Assembly (NCBI GenBank): GCA_016712345.1
Contig: JADJRH010000001.1
Location: 744,001-808,000 of the forward strand
Direction of reading: 5' to 3'
DNA length: 64,000 bases
DNA from: Polyangiaceae bacterium
Lineage (GTDB): Bacteria; Myxococcota_A; Polyangia; Polyangiales; Polyangiaceae
The position numbers were made by a program, and so were the translations under genes. Of this stretch, positions 8,429 through 16,813 are shown piece by piece; position 1 is the stretch's first letter; every line of letters begins with the position of its first letter. The notes under the pieces were generated by a model. That model did not search any database. It had not been told where the DNA came from and was given only the letters and a program-made list of their open reading frames with translations.

Positions 8429-11224
8429 TCAGCCGGCGCTTAATTCACCGGCAATGCCTTTGGCATCTTCGAGCCCGGCGCGTTTGCGTTTTAATGCATC
8501 CAGCTGGTCTTTGGCTTCTTTCACAACCTCGGGCGGAGCTTTATCGGCGAACGCGGGGAGGGAAAGTTTCTTTTCAATCGCCGCAATGTCTTTTTCAGTC
8601 TTTTTGATTTCACGCTCCACGCGGGCGGCTTCGTGCGCGGGGTCTACCAAACCTTGAAGGGCAATGAGCACCTCGGTATCGGCCGCCATGTGCATAACGG
8701 CGCCGCGAGGCCTGAGCCCACCGGCTTCAGTGATTTCAGGTTGGCCTTTGGTTTTTACCAAGAATTGAATGGCGGCGATTTCAGCATTTAATACGCGGCG
8801 AATGTCGGCCGACGCGCTTCGCAGGACGAGCGGCACTTCTGCCCCGGGATGAATGTCATGTTCGCTCCGAATGGAGCGCCCGGCGCCAATGACAGATTGC
8901 AATGCTCCCATTTCACGTTCGGCAACGGCATCTTCAATAGCAACAGTGTCGGTTGGGAACGACGCCAATGCGAGCGAGACGGGCGCGTTTTGCGGGCGCG
9001 GAATGCGTTGCCACAATTCTTCTGTAATGAACGGAATGAATGGGTGCAAAAGCCGCATGGACGCTTCAAGCACATAGGCCAATACATCGCGCGATTCATC
9101 GGCGGGTTGGGGAGCGGTGGCTTTGGCGGCAAAAACAGGCTTGCAAAGCTCCAAAAACCAGTCGCAAACCTCACCCCAGAAAAAGTGGTAGAGGCCGAGG
9201 GCCGCGTCGTCGAGACGAAACTCGTCAATGCCTTTGCGAACAAGGAGCGCTGTTGCCCGAAGGCGCGACAAAATCCAGCGATTGGCGAGCAATGTGGCTT
9301 TGGGCGGCTCGTGGCCGACAACGGCTCCTTCAAGATAGGTGAGCGCAAAACGCGTTGCGTTCCAAATCTTGTTCATGAAGTTGCGATATCCCTCAATCTT
9401 TTTGGGCGAGAGCGGAATACGCTTTGACTGCGGTGAATAGGTAGAAAGGGTAAACCGCAGTGCATCACCGCCGTACGCGGCGAATCCCGACCCCATTTGA
9501 GAGGCCGATGGGTAGGCTTTTTTAAACTTTTTTAATGACTCTTCTTTGGGCGCGCCGGGAAGAGTTTTTTCAACCACTTCATCAAACGAGGCGCCGTGGA
9601 TCAAATCGAGCGGGTCAATAACGTTGCCTTTGACTTTGCTCATTTTGTCGCCGGTTTCGTCGACAACCATGCCGTGGAGCAAAATGCGTTTAAAGGGCGG
9701 TTCACCCATAAAGTGAATGCCCATCATCATCATGCGGGCGACCCAGAAAAAGAGAATGTCGTAACCGGTTTCAAGGTCACTCGCCGGGTAGAATTTGGCC
9801 AAACTGTCGGTTTTTTCGGGCCAACCGAGGGTAGAAAAGGGCCACAGTCCCGACGAAAACCATGTATCGAGAACGTCTTCGTCCTGGCGTGTTTCACCGC
9901 CGCACTTTTCACAAGCCACTTTACCATCGGCGGTGGTCACGGTGACGTGATTGCAGCTATTGCAATAATAAGCCGGAATGCGGTGACCCCACCAGAGTTG
10001 GCGTGAAATGCACCAATCGAGAATGTTGGTCATCCAATGTTCGTAGGTTTTGGCCCACTCTTCTGGAACAATCACCGTTTTTCCCTCGCGAACCGCGGCG
10101 AGCGCCGGTTCTGCGAGGGGTTTCATTCGAACAAACCATTGAGTGGAGATCAGCGGCTCAACAACGCTTCCATTGCGTTGGCTGCGGGGAAGCATTAACT
10201 CGTGGGGTTTTGAGCCGCGAACAAGGCCTTTTTCATCGAGGGCTTTTTTAACGGCTTTGCGAGCCACAAAGCGATCGAGCCCGGCAAAGGAGCCACAAAC
10301 GGCATTGAGTGTGCCGTCGAGGTTCATGATATTGAGTTCTTCAAGTTTGTGGCGTTTGCCGGTGGCAAAGTCATTAAAGTCGTGCGCGGGAGTGACCTTC
10401 ACGGCGCCTGTACCAAACTTGGGGTCTACCAGTTCGGCATCGGTAATAATGGGAATGCGCCGTTCAAGCAGGGGGTGAATGACAAACTTGCCGTGCAGGT
10501 GGGTATAACGCGGATCGTCGGGATGAATGGCCACCGCCGTATCGCCGAGCATTGTTTCAGGGCGGGTAGTGGCCACCACAATTTCACCGCCGCCTTCCAC
10601 CGGGTAGGCAAACTCAAACAGTTCACCATTGGCAGGTTCGTTATCAACTTCCAAGTTTGATAATACTGTCTGCGCTTCACAATCCCAATGAATGAGGCGC
10701 GTATCGCGATAAATGAGGCCTTCGTTATAGAGGCGCACAAAGGCTTCGCGGACCGCGCGATTCATATCGGGGTCCATGGTGAACTTGGTCCGCGGCCAAT
10801 CGGCGCTCACACCGAGAACGCGTTGTTGAACGGTAATGCGGCCGCCGCTCTGTTCTTTCCATTGCCAAACGCGGTCAATAAACGCGTCGCGCCCGAGGTC
10901 GTGTCGGCTTTTGCCTTCACGCTTCAATAAACGCTCCACAACGGTTTGCGTTGCAATACCCGCGTGGTCAATGCCGGGCTGCCATAACGTATTAAAACCG
11001 CTCATTCGGTGATAACGAACGAGTACGTCTTCAATGGTGCAAAAGAGCGCGTGGCCCATATGCAGCGACCCCGTGACGTTGGGGGGTGGCATTGGGCAAA
11101 CGTACACAGGGCGTTTGTCGTTCGGATCGCTGTTTGCTGAAAAGACGCCGTGCTCGACCCAATACGCATACCAACGCGGCTCAACGTCTTTGGGGTCGTA
11201 GGCTTTGGCGAGGGGGCTATCCAT
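8429..11224 (-). CDS. valS: Valine--tRNA ligase
   Basis: This class I aminoacyl-tRNA synthetase charges tRNA-Val. From ATG 11224 (residue 13 of the longest frame) it is 931 residues, the usual ValS size. The class I signatures are PPPNVTGSLHMGHA near residue 50 and GDKMSKVKGN in the middle. The editing-domain motif VVATTRPETMLGDTAVAVH-like, the DWCISRQLWWGHRIPAY motif and CNSC/CEKC zinc-type pairs are also present. The C-terminus is the expected Glu/Lys-rich coiled-coil arm (EREIKKTEKDIAAIEKKLSL). The upstream in-frame start at 11260 adds an Arg-rich leader and is less likely; neither has a clear Shine-Dalgarno. The first 40 or so codons have the GTACACA-type composition of the upstream block, and the rest of the gene has the other composition with several GGGTAG words. 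Confidence 0.97.
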   Translation of the reverse strand: MDSPLAKAYDPKDVEPRWYAYWVEHGVFSANSDPNDKRPVYVCPMPPPNVTGSLHMGHALFCTIEDVLVRYHRMSGFNTLWQPGIDHAGIATQTVVERLLKREGKSRHDLGRDAFIDRVWQWKEQSGGRITVQQRVLGVSADWPRTKFTMDPDMNRAVREAFVRLYNEGLIYRDTRLIHWDCEAQTVLSNLEVDNEPANGELFEFAYPVEGGGEIVVATTRPETMLGDTAVAIHPDDPRYTHLHGKFVIHPLLERRIPIITDAELVDPKFGTGAVKVTPAHDFNDFATGKRHKLEELNIMNLDGTLNAVCGSFAGLDRFVARKAVKKALDEKGLVRGSKPHELMLPRSQRNGSVVEPLISTQWFVRMKPLAEPALAAVREGKTVIVPEEWAKTYEHWMTNILDWCISRQLWWGHRIPAYYCNSCNHVTVTTADGKVACEKCGGETRQDEDVLDTWFSSGLWPFSTLGWPEKTDSLAKFYPASDLETGYDILFFWVARMMMMGIHFMGEPPFKRILLHGMVVDETGDKMSKVKGNVIDPLDLIHGASFDEVVEKTLPGAPKEESLKKFKKAYPSASQMGSGFAAYGGDALRFTLSTYSPQSKRIPLSPKKIEGYRNFMNKIWNATRFALTYLEGAVVGHEPPKATLLANRWILSRLRATALLVRKGIDEFRLDDAALGLYHFFWGEVCDWFLELCKPVFAAKATAPQPADESRDVLAYVLEASMRLLHPFIPFITEELWQRIPRPQNAPVSLALASFPTDTVAIEDAVAEREMGALQSVIGAGRSIRSEHDIHPGAEVPLVLRSASADIRRVLNAEIAAIQFLVKTKGQPEITEAGGLRPRGAVMHMAADTEVLIALQGLVDPAHEAARVEREIKKTEKDIAAIEKKLSLPAFADKAPPEVVKEAKDQLDALKRKRAGLEDAKGIAGELSAG

Positions 11225-11276
11225 GACGCGACGCGATACCACGCGCGCGCGCCGGCTCAAATCGGGGCGCGGAACC

Positions 11277-11367
11277 CAGCGCCAAAGCCGGATTTGTCCG
11301 CGAGCGCCGCGAAGCTAGGGAGCGCAGAGGCCGACCGACGATTCGCGGCGCGCAGCGCCAAAGCCGG
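11277..11367. repeat. 15-bp direct repeats in the valS upstream gap
   Basis: CAGCGCCAAAGCCGG occurs at 11277-11291 and again at 11353-11367, 76 bp apart, in the gap between the valS start and the receiver gene stop. This could be a duplicated spacer or a regulatory site; no T-box antiterminator is apparent. The rest of the gap is GC-rich without a gene. Confidence 0.4.
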
Positions 11368-11370
11368 CCA

Positions 11371-12303
11371 CTACTTCGTCAGGCGGGCGAGTTCTTCTTT
11401 GATGATCGTTTCAGCGAGGACGGGCACAACTTCCCACACAACGCGCTCCACCACTTCACGCGAGAGCGCCACAACGGCGTCAACCTGTGTGGGCGTGAGC
11501 CCCAACTCTTCAAGCTTGGCGGCCATTTGACCGTTGATGTGAGCGCCCGGCCCTTCTGCCTGCGCAGCGAGCGCCTGCACGTGAAGCGACGGGCTTGTGG
11601 GCGACGCAACAGCGGGGTGCGCCATGGGTCGAGCCGCGGGAGTGTGCGAAACCGCCGGAGCGGCCGGACGAACCGGCTCAGCAGGACGGCCCGCGGGCGC
11701 AGCCGGACGAGCGGCGGCGGGAGGTGGTCCACCCGGGATGGCCGGCATTGCAACACCGGGATTGTACACAAGCGTCTGCGCTCGTTGCTGCGGCCGGCCG
11801 GGCGTTGCGCCACCCGGTGAAGGCCCCGCAACTGCGGGCCGCGCGGTGGGCTGCACGGGAGCCGCGGTACCAACGATGGTTTGCGCCAGCGGGTTTGCCG
11901 CAGGCCTCGCCATGGGTGCCGCGCCGACAGGTTCAGCCTTGCCGCCCGCCAAAAGCTTTTTGACCTTGTCGATCATCTGCTGCGTATCGAACGGTTTGTC
12001 GATGTGATCATCGGCTTGAACCGCCGATCCGCGCGCCGGATCAAAGGGATTTTGCTTGGACGAGAGCACAAGCACCGGTACTCCCGGAGCCTGCGCTTTG
12101 ACCGCTTTGCAAAGGTCGTAGCCGTTTTTTGGCTCAAGTGTGACGTCGGCAACGACGACGTCGGCCTTGATCGACTTCAGCTTCTGGAGAGCGGCATCGG
12201 CACTGTCGACAGTGACCACGTTAAAGTCAGGCCCGGTAAACGTGATCTCCAGGACCTTGCGCATGGTGACGCTGTCATCAACAGCGAGTACGGTGCTCGG
12301 CAC
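11371..12303 (-). CDS. Response-regulator receiver protein with Pro-rich linker and conserved C-terminal helix (RomR-like layout)
   Basis: GTG 12303 is chosen because AAGGAGA stands about ten bases upstream; the longer frame to 12393 overlaps the divergent gene. The N-terminus is a receiver domain: VLAVDDS acidic pair, DVVVADVTLEPKNGYDL phospho-Asp strand, VLVLSSKQ and the conserved Lys in DDHIDKPFD. Then comes about 130 residues rich in Pro, Ala and Gly. The protein closes with a helix (LTPTQVDAVVALSREVVERVVWEVVPVLAETIIKEEL) seen at the end of many deltaproteobacterial receivers. No DNA-binding domain is present, so it probably acts through protein contacts. RomR, the Myxococcus polarity regulator, has this general plan, but sequence identity cannot be judged here. 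It could equally be another stand-alone regulator. Confidence 0.8.
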   Translation of the reverse strand: MPSTVLAVDDSVTMRKVLEITFTGPDFNVVTVDSADAALQKLKSIKADVVVADVTLEPKNGYDLCKAVKAQAPGVPVLVLSSKQNPFDPARGSAVQADDHIDKPFDTQQMIDKVKKLLAGGKAEPVGAAPMARPAANPLAQTIVGTAAPVQPTARPAVAGPSPGGATPGRPQQRAQTLVYNPGVAMPAIPGGPPPAAARPAAPAGRPAEPVRPAAPAVSHTPAARPMAHPAVASPTSPSLHVQALAAQAEGPGAHINGQMAAKLEELGLTPTQVDAVVALSREVVERVVWEVVPVLAETIIKEELARLTK

Positions 12304-12428
12304 GGAACGCGTTCTCCTTGTATCCGCCGTATCTTCGGCCTCTGCGGCAAGATGTGTCAACATCGCGGCGAAGATCGTCAAAAAGCGCGGCAACCGTGGG
12401 CATTGCCGGAGTCGAGAAGTTTAGGGCG

Positions 12429-13448
12429 ATGAGTTTGAAACCCAACCCCAACAAGACCCAGGCCGAGGAACAGGTTCTAGACGTGGTCCAGCGGGGAGGC
12501 CAATTCACCGTCCCAAACGAGCTGACCGGTCGACAGCTTGACGGGGCCCTGAAGGTACTCACCGGCGCCTCGTGGTCAACCGTGCGATCAATGCTCGAAA
12601 CAGGCAAAATCAAGGTTTCGGGCGCTCTCACACTCAGCGAACGTCGCCGCGTAACGGCCGGCGAAATAATTGAAATCGATCCGCGCGCTCCCAAACCAAA
12701 AACCGCGCGTTTAAAATCGCTGAGCGAAGATCTCCTTGTGTACACAGACGCATCGGTTGTTGTGGTGCGAAAGCCCGCCGGGATCTCAACCGTTCCGTTT
12801 GAAGGTGAGGGCGGAACAGGCGACGAAGAAACGCTCGACGCGCTTGTGCGAGATCTGCTCGGCCAAATGGCGAAACACTCCACGCGGTCAAAGCTTCGAG
12901 GTCGCACACCGCTCGGGGTTGTGCAGCGTCTCGACAAAGTGACAAGCGGCCTGATCGTGTTTGCGCGCACCGTCGCGGCGAAAAAACACCTTTCACAGCA
13001 GCTCCGGCAGCGAACGATGTTTCGTCGCTATCTCGCAATTGCCCACGGAGATGTACACAACAAAACGTACCGTTCGCTCCTCATTGTCGATCGCGGCGAC
13101 GGGCTGCGCGGCTCGGCCTCAACGTTTCACGGGCGCACTCCCAAAGAAGAAGATCTGGCCGTAACACACGTGACGCGCCTCAAAGCACTGCGCGGCGCAA
13201 CCCTCATCGCGTGTCGGCTTGAAACGGGCCGAACCCACCAAATTCGCATTCATCTCGCTGAAGCGGGACATCCGCTCGTCGGCGAGCATGTGTACATTCG
13301 CAACTATCGCGGGCCGCTCATCCCCGCTCCACGCGTCATGTTGCATGCGGCCGAGCTTGGTTTTGTGCATCCCGCGACCGAACGCGAAATGTCGTTTCAG
13401 TGGGATCCGCCCGATGATTTTCAAAAAGTGCTTGCATCCCTCGGGTAG
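12429..13448 (+). CDS. RluA-family pseudouridine synthase with S4 domain
   Basis: From ATG 12429 (339 residues) the protein opens with an S4-like RNA-binding domain (LTGRQLDGALKVLTGASWSTVRSMLETGKIKVSG...AGEIIEI). The RluA catalytic domain follows: VVVRKPAGISTVP, then VVQRLDKVTSGLIVFA with the catalytic Asp, and RLETGRTHQIRIHLAEAGHPLVGE. It would convert specific uridines in rRNA or tRNA to pseudouridine. In most members the residue before RLD is His; here it is Gln. The longest frame begins at 12318 and overlaps the divergent receiver gene, so the internal ATG is preferred. A GC-rich hairpin follows the stop. The target uridine (RluC/RluD type) cannot be assigned. Confidence 0.9.
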   Translation: MSLKPNPNKTQAEEQVLDVVQRGGQFTVPNELTGRQLDGALKVLTGASWSTVRSMLETGKIKVSGALTLSERRRVTAGEIIEIDPRAPKPKTARLKSLSEDLLVYTDASVVVVRKPAGISTVPFEGEGGTGDEETLDALVRDLLGQMAKHSTRSKLRGRTPLGVVQRLDKVTSGLIVFARTVAAKKHLSQQLRQRTMFRRYLAIAHGDVHNKTYRSLLIVDRGDGLRGSASTFHGRTPKEEDLAVTHVTRLKALRGATLIACRLETGRTHQIRIHLAEAGHPLVGEHVYIRNYRGPLIPAPRVMLHAAELGFVHPATEREMSFQWDPPDDFQKVLASLG

Positions 13449-13457
13449 CCCCCACCC

Positions 13458-13477
13458 GGCGTCGCCGAAGCGACGCC
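13458..13477. terminator. Perfect 8-bp hairpin between convergent genes
   Basis: GGCGTCGC-CGAA-GCGACGCC forms a perfect stem with a CGAA tetraloop, nine bases after the pseudouridine synthase stop and about 50 before the hrcA stop. There is no T-run on either side, so it may terminate through another mechanism or simply protect transcript ends. Confidence 0.6.
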
Positions 13478-13530
13478 GCCGCCCCCAAGCGTCGTGCTCG
13501 GCCTGCGGCCTGCGCGCGTCGCGGGGGCGA

Positions 13531-14571
13531 TCAGCGGCCGTTTAGCGCTTCACTCAAGGCCGCCGCGGTTGCGTCAACGAGCGGCATCACTTTGGCGTAA
13601 TCCATCCGCGTGGGACCGAGCACACCGACCGTTCCCGATGCGCGGCCATGTTCGCTGTAAGGCGCCATCACAAGCGAAAGCTCGCCGTTGCCAAGCTCAC
13701 TCGCTTCAGACGCGAGCAGCACGGTGACCGCACCGGCGGCCAATGTTTTGTCGAGCAACGTGAGCAGCGCTTCGCGCTCTTCAAGTGTACGCACGAGATT
13801 TCTCAGGCGACCGACATCGGCATATTCGGGCAGGTCAATTAACCTGCCCTGCCCTTCAATCATCACTTCAGCCGGTCGCGTGAGATCGGCCGTGGCCTTG
13901 CTTGCGAGTTCAAACGCGCGCTTGCGAAGTTGATCCACCGCCGTTCGTTCATCGGCCAAACGGCGCGCGAAGAGATCGCGCGCTTCACCCAGAGAACGGC
14001 CTTCAATCACGTCGGCGAGCAAATTGTGGATGCGTTGAAGATCACCTTCACTGATGGGCTCTTCAATCATCACAAACCGATTTTCAACCGAGCCGTCGCG
14101 AAACACGAGAACCGCCAAAAGCTGCCCCGGACGCGTGGGAATAAACCGCAGTTGCGCAAGCGCTCTCAGTTCAGCCCGAGGCGCGATCACAACAGCCGCA
14201 GCACCCGAAATTTCAGAAAGGTATTTGCCTGTTTCACGCAGCGGATCGTCGGCGTTGCGAATGTGGGCAAACCGTTCGCTCAGTTTGGCCATGTCTTCAG
14301 GTGCGAGCGATTTCACGCGAACGAGCGTGTCGATAAACAGCCGAAGCGCTTTGTCGGTGGGTACACGTCCCGCCGATGTGTGAGGCTGTTTGAGGTATCC
14401 GGCCTCTTCGAGATCGGCGAGCACATTGCGAATGGATGCTGCCGAAAGATCGAGCCCATAACGTCGCGCAAGAGTGCGACTGCCAACAGCGTCTCCCGTG
14501 GAGATGAACTCCGTCACAACGGAAAACAAAATTTTCTTGGCGCGAACCGGTATGTCGGCGGACGAACTCAC
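13531..14571 (-). CDS. hrcA: Heat-inducible transcription repressor HrcA
   Basis: HrcA represses chaperone operons by binding CIRCE operators. GTG 14571 gives 346 residues, the normal family size, and places the first helix (VRAKKILFSVVTEFISTGDAVGSRTLARR) at the usual spot; in-frame ATGs at 14655 and 14682 would add 28-37 residues. The winged-helix signature is clear: GLDLSAASIRNVLADLEEAGYLKQPHTSAGRVPTDKALRLFID. The C-terminal part contains the GAF-like HrcA domain ending in LVMAPYSEHGRASGTVGVLGPTRMDYAKVMPLVD. In many bacteria it heads a grpE-dnaK-dnaJ operon; here it stands alone between convergent and divergent neighbours. No CIRCE inverted repeat (TTAGCACTC-N9-GAGTGCTAA) was seen upstream, so autoregulation at this spot is not supported. 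Confidence 0.93.
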   Translation of the reverse strand: MSSSADIPVRAKKILFSVVTEFISTGDAVGSRTLARRYGLDLSAASIRNVLADLEEAGYLKQPHTSAGRVPTDKALRLFIDTLVRVKSLAPEDMAKLSERFAHIRNADDPLRETGKYLSEISGAAAVVIAPRAELRALAQLRFIPTRPGQLLAVLVFRDGSVENRFVMIEEPISEGDLQRIHNLLADVIEGRSLGEARDLFARRLADERTAVDQLRKRAFELASKATADLTRPAEVMIEGQGRLIDLPEYADVGRLRNLVRTLEEREALLTLLDKTLAAGAVTVLLASEASELGNGELSLVMAPYSEHGRASGTVGVLGPTRMDYAKVMPLVDATAAALSEALNGR

Positions 14572-14802
14572 GACATGCCTATTGGATGCGGCCAAATGCC
14601 CTTCGTCAACACCGTCGAGACGGGTGCGCTCGGCGAGGCGGTTTGGCAAAGTCATAAGTTGAAGAGTGACCCGAGATAGCAACCATCACAACGCGGTACG
14701 TGTGCTTTCGGCGTTCACGGCGTTGTCAGCCGAGTGCGGACAAAAAAAGCCCACCCCTCAAGACCGGGCACGAATCGCAAATGCCCGAGCGTTTGTGAAA
14801 CG

Positions 14803-15576
14803 ATGAGCGTCTCTTTGATGGTGCACCTGCCTCGAATGAAGCGCGCGTGGTTCGCTTTCGCTGCATTCGCGATTGTGTACACAATTGCACCCGGCGCCGA
14901 CGCCCGACGCCGAAAACCGCGCGTGCGCTACCAAGATGTACACATGATTCGCCCCGCCGCTGTGTACGCAGACATGAGCAAAAAGGCTTGTTTGGCCGAA
15001 CTTTCAAAACGCAAAATCGCGCACAAAGAAGCCGCAAAATCGCCCGGTGTACTTGCCCCCGTGAGGCTCACGTCCAACATCGGCGGGGTCACTTTTCGAT
15101 CCGATGCGCCCGAGCGCGAGCGAAACGTTTCATCGGCTGAAGTGTTTGATTGTCGGCTGGTGCTGGCGCTTCACGATTGGTCCAAAATCCTCGCGTCGCA
15201 TGGGATTGACGAAGTACGCACAATCACCGCGTGGCGCCCTCCTCCGCGATCGTGGCCTCGCGGCAAACAGGCCGACCGTCACCCCGGCGCTCTCGCTGTG
15301 GACATTCGAGCGTTCGGCAAAAAAACAGCCGGCAAAACACCCAAAGTGTGGCTCTCGGTCGAAAAAGACTTTCGAGGAAAAATCGGCGCTCCGGTTTGCG
15401 GAAAGAGTACACAACAGGGCGCAACGGACGCCGCCAAAACACTGCGTGCGGTGTTGTGTGAAGCCTCCAAAAAAGGGCTTTTCACATCGATCTTAACGCC
15501 CAACTACGACCGCGCGCACCGCGATCATGTTCACGTGGAGATCCGACCTCACACGGAGTGGACGCTCTTCTTGTAG
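14803..15576 (+). CDS. Extensin-like C-terminal domain protein (VanY/MepA-like zinc peptidase fold), secreted
   Basis: After a signal peptide (MKRAWFAFAAFAIVYTIAPGADA) the protein has the extensin-like C-terminal family pattern. It includes an early CLAELSKRKI segment, a CRLVLALHDWSKIL motif, ITAWRPPPRSWP, RHPGALAVDI and near the end RAHRDHVHVEI. The His/Asp pairs (HPGALAVD and HRDHVH) match the zinc ligands of the VanY/MepA peptidase superfamily. This suggests a murein-linked peptidase or a non-catalytic relative in the periplasm. ATG 14803 is used; ATGs at 14734, 14818 and 14836 are also in frame, and 14836 leaves a classic signal peptide. It is divergent from hrcA across roughly 230 bp. 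The gene is dense in GTACACA-type words, including the palindrome TTGTGTACACAA at 14873. Confidence 0.75.
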   Translation: MSVSLMVHLPRMKRAWFAFAAFAIVYTIAPGADARRRKPRVRYQDVHMIRPAAVYADMSKKACLAELSKRKIAHKEAAKSPGVLAPVRLTSNIGGVTFRSDAPERERNVSSAEVFDCRLVLALHDWSKILASHGIDEVRTITAWRPPPRSWPRGKQADRHPGALAVDIRAFGKKTAGKTPKVWLSVEKDFRGKIGAPVCGKSTQQGATDAAKTLRAVLCEASKKGLFTSILTPNYDRAHRDHVHVEIRPHTEWTLFL

Positions 15577-15690
15577 GGCGCACGAACAACAACGACAAAC
15601 CCGCCGCGTTTTTGCTTGCCCGCCGCGATCGTGCCGAAAGGAAGTGAAACGCAATCGTGCGCGTCGCTGACCCGTCCTTCCACCTAGGTT

Positions 15691-16809
15691 ATGTTACCGC
15701 CCGTGTTGACAAGGACAGCCAACGAACACTCACCCGCTGTGAACCACAAGCGCGCTGCAAAAAAGCCTAAACGGCAAGGCAGTACCGCGCGCGCAGCCGC
15801 GGCGGTGGGCGCAATCGCCGCGTCGTTTTCATTCGCGGGTTGCCCTTGTTTGGAATCGGTTGTCAATCCAAGTCCGGCCCTTCAGTGGTGGCTGTTTTCA
15901 AATTTCGGCGCGAGTCGCATGTGCCCTGAAATGCTCAAACAAGGCCTTTCACTGCGCCTTCAAGAGCGCCAGCCGGCCATTGGGCGCTTCTTTCCTTCGC
16001 AATGTTCGTACGCTGTCGACGACAACCGCAGAACGGTGGCGGTGAGCTTCAGCGGAACCGGCTATGGGTACACAACGGCCACCAAGCGCGTGGGTTTCTC
16101 GGTGTCCGGCACCATTGAATTGCGGCCCGGCATTCAGCTCGCGGGTGATAAGGCCTACGTCTTTGGCCATTTTAATCGCATCATTATGGGGCCCACATTC
16201 CAGGTGGGTTACATTGAAAACCCGGTGGTTGATATCGCTGCCAACCTTCCCGGCATTGGCAGCATGGCCAATCTTTTTGGCAATCAAGTTGTCGCGGGCG
16301 AACTCACGCGCGGCTTTACCGTGGTCAATACCGATAAAGGGAATGACTTTGCATTGGGCATTTTAATGCCCCCGCAAATGCCCCACCACCCTTATGACAC
16401 AAGCGCTTCAGAGCGATACACCTTTGCCAACGAAACCGTTGAAGTGCACCAAAATCAGCGCGATTACCTCGGCCCGTTTGAAGTGCCCGAGGCCGGCAAA
16501 TCGCTCTATCTGGCGCTCTCCAATCAAGGCCCGGCGCTCGATATCATGGTTGTCAATCGTTTCACGGGTGATGCGTGGCGCGACCAATACCAACGAGGCA
16601 TGTTGGCCGCGGCACCGGGCCCCATTGTCGCCGGCGGCCCATTAAACGCAAACATGAGCGAAACGCGGCGCTATGCATTGCCACCCGGAAGTTATTACGT
16701 GGTGGTTGATAACACTGCCGCCGCCGGCCTTGTAAACCCCCCCGCTTCGTTATTGCCATTGGGTGACGCCATGGCCCGCGTGAGCTACGTGGCCCAATTG
16801 GGCGAGTAA
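15691..16809 (+). CDS. Lipoprotein of unknown function
   Basis: The 372-residue product starts with a Lys/Arg-rich leader and a hydrophobic Ala/Ser stretch ending FSFAGC, a plausible lipobox at about residue 51. GTG 15739 would give a more ordinary 35-residue signal. The mature part shows alternating Gly/Tyr/Val strands (VAVSFSGTGYGYTTATKRVGFSVSG), a VVDIAANLPGIGSMANLFG loop and a C-terminal beta-rich section (RYALPPGSYYVVVDNT) resembling pre-peptidase C-terminal-like sandwiches. No enzyme motif is recognised. It converges with the giant NACHT gene, only four bases separating the stops. Composition shifts near 16.1 kb, inside the gene. Confidence 0.65.
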   Translation: MLPPVLTRTANEHSPAVNHKRAAKKPKRQGSTARAAAAVGAIAASFSFAGCPCLESVVNPSPALQWWLFSNFGASRMCPEMLKQGLSLRLQERQPAIGRFFPSQCSYAVDDNRRTVAVSFSGTGYGYTTATKRVGFSVSGTIELRPGIQLAGDKAYVFGHFNRIIMGPTFQVGYIENPVVDIAANLPGIGSMANLFGNQVVAGELTRGFTVVNTDKGNDFALGILMPPQMPHHPYDTSASERYTFANETVEVHQNQRDYLGPFEVPEAGKSLYLALSNQGPALDIMVVNRFTGDAWRDQYQRGMLAAAPGPIVAGGPLNANMSETRRYALPPGSYYVVVDNTAAAGLVNPPASLLPLGDAMARVSYVAQLGE

Positions 16810-16813
16810 CACG

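Noticed and set aside
11261..11370. T-box leader upstream of valS
   Set aside because: The gap is short, GC-rich, and lacks the conserved T-box sequence and antiterminator.
14572..14802. CIRCE operator in the hrcA upstream region
   Set aside because: No inverted repeat with the TTAGCACTC core was found.
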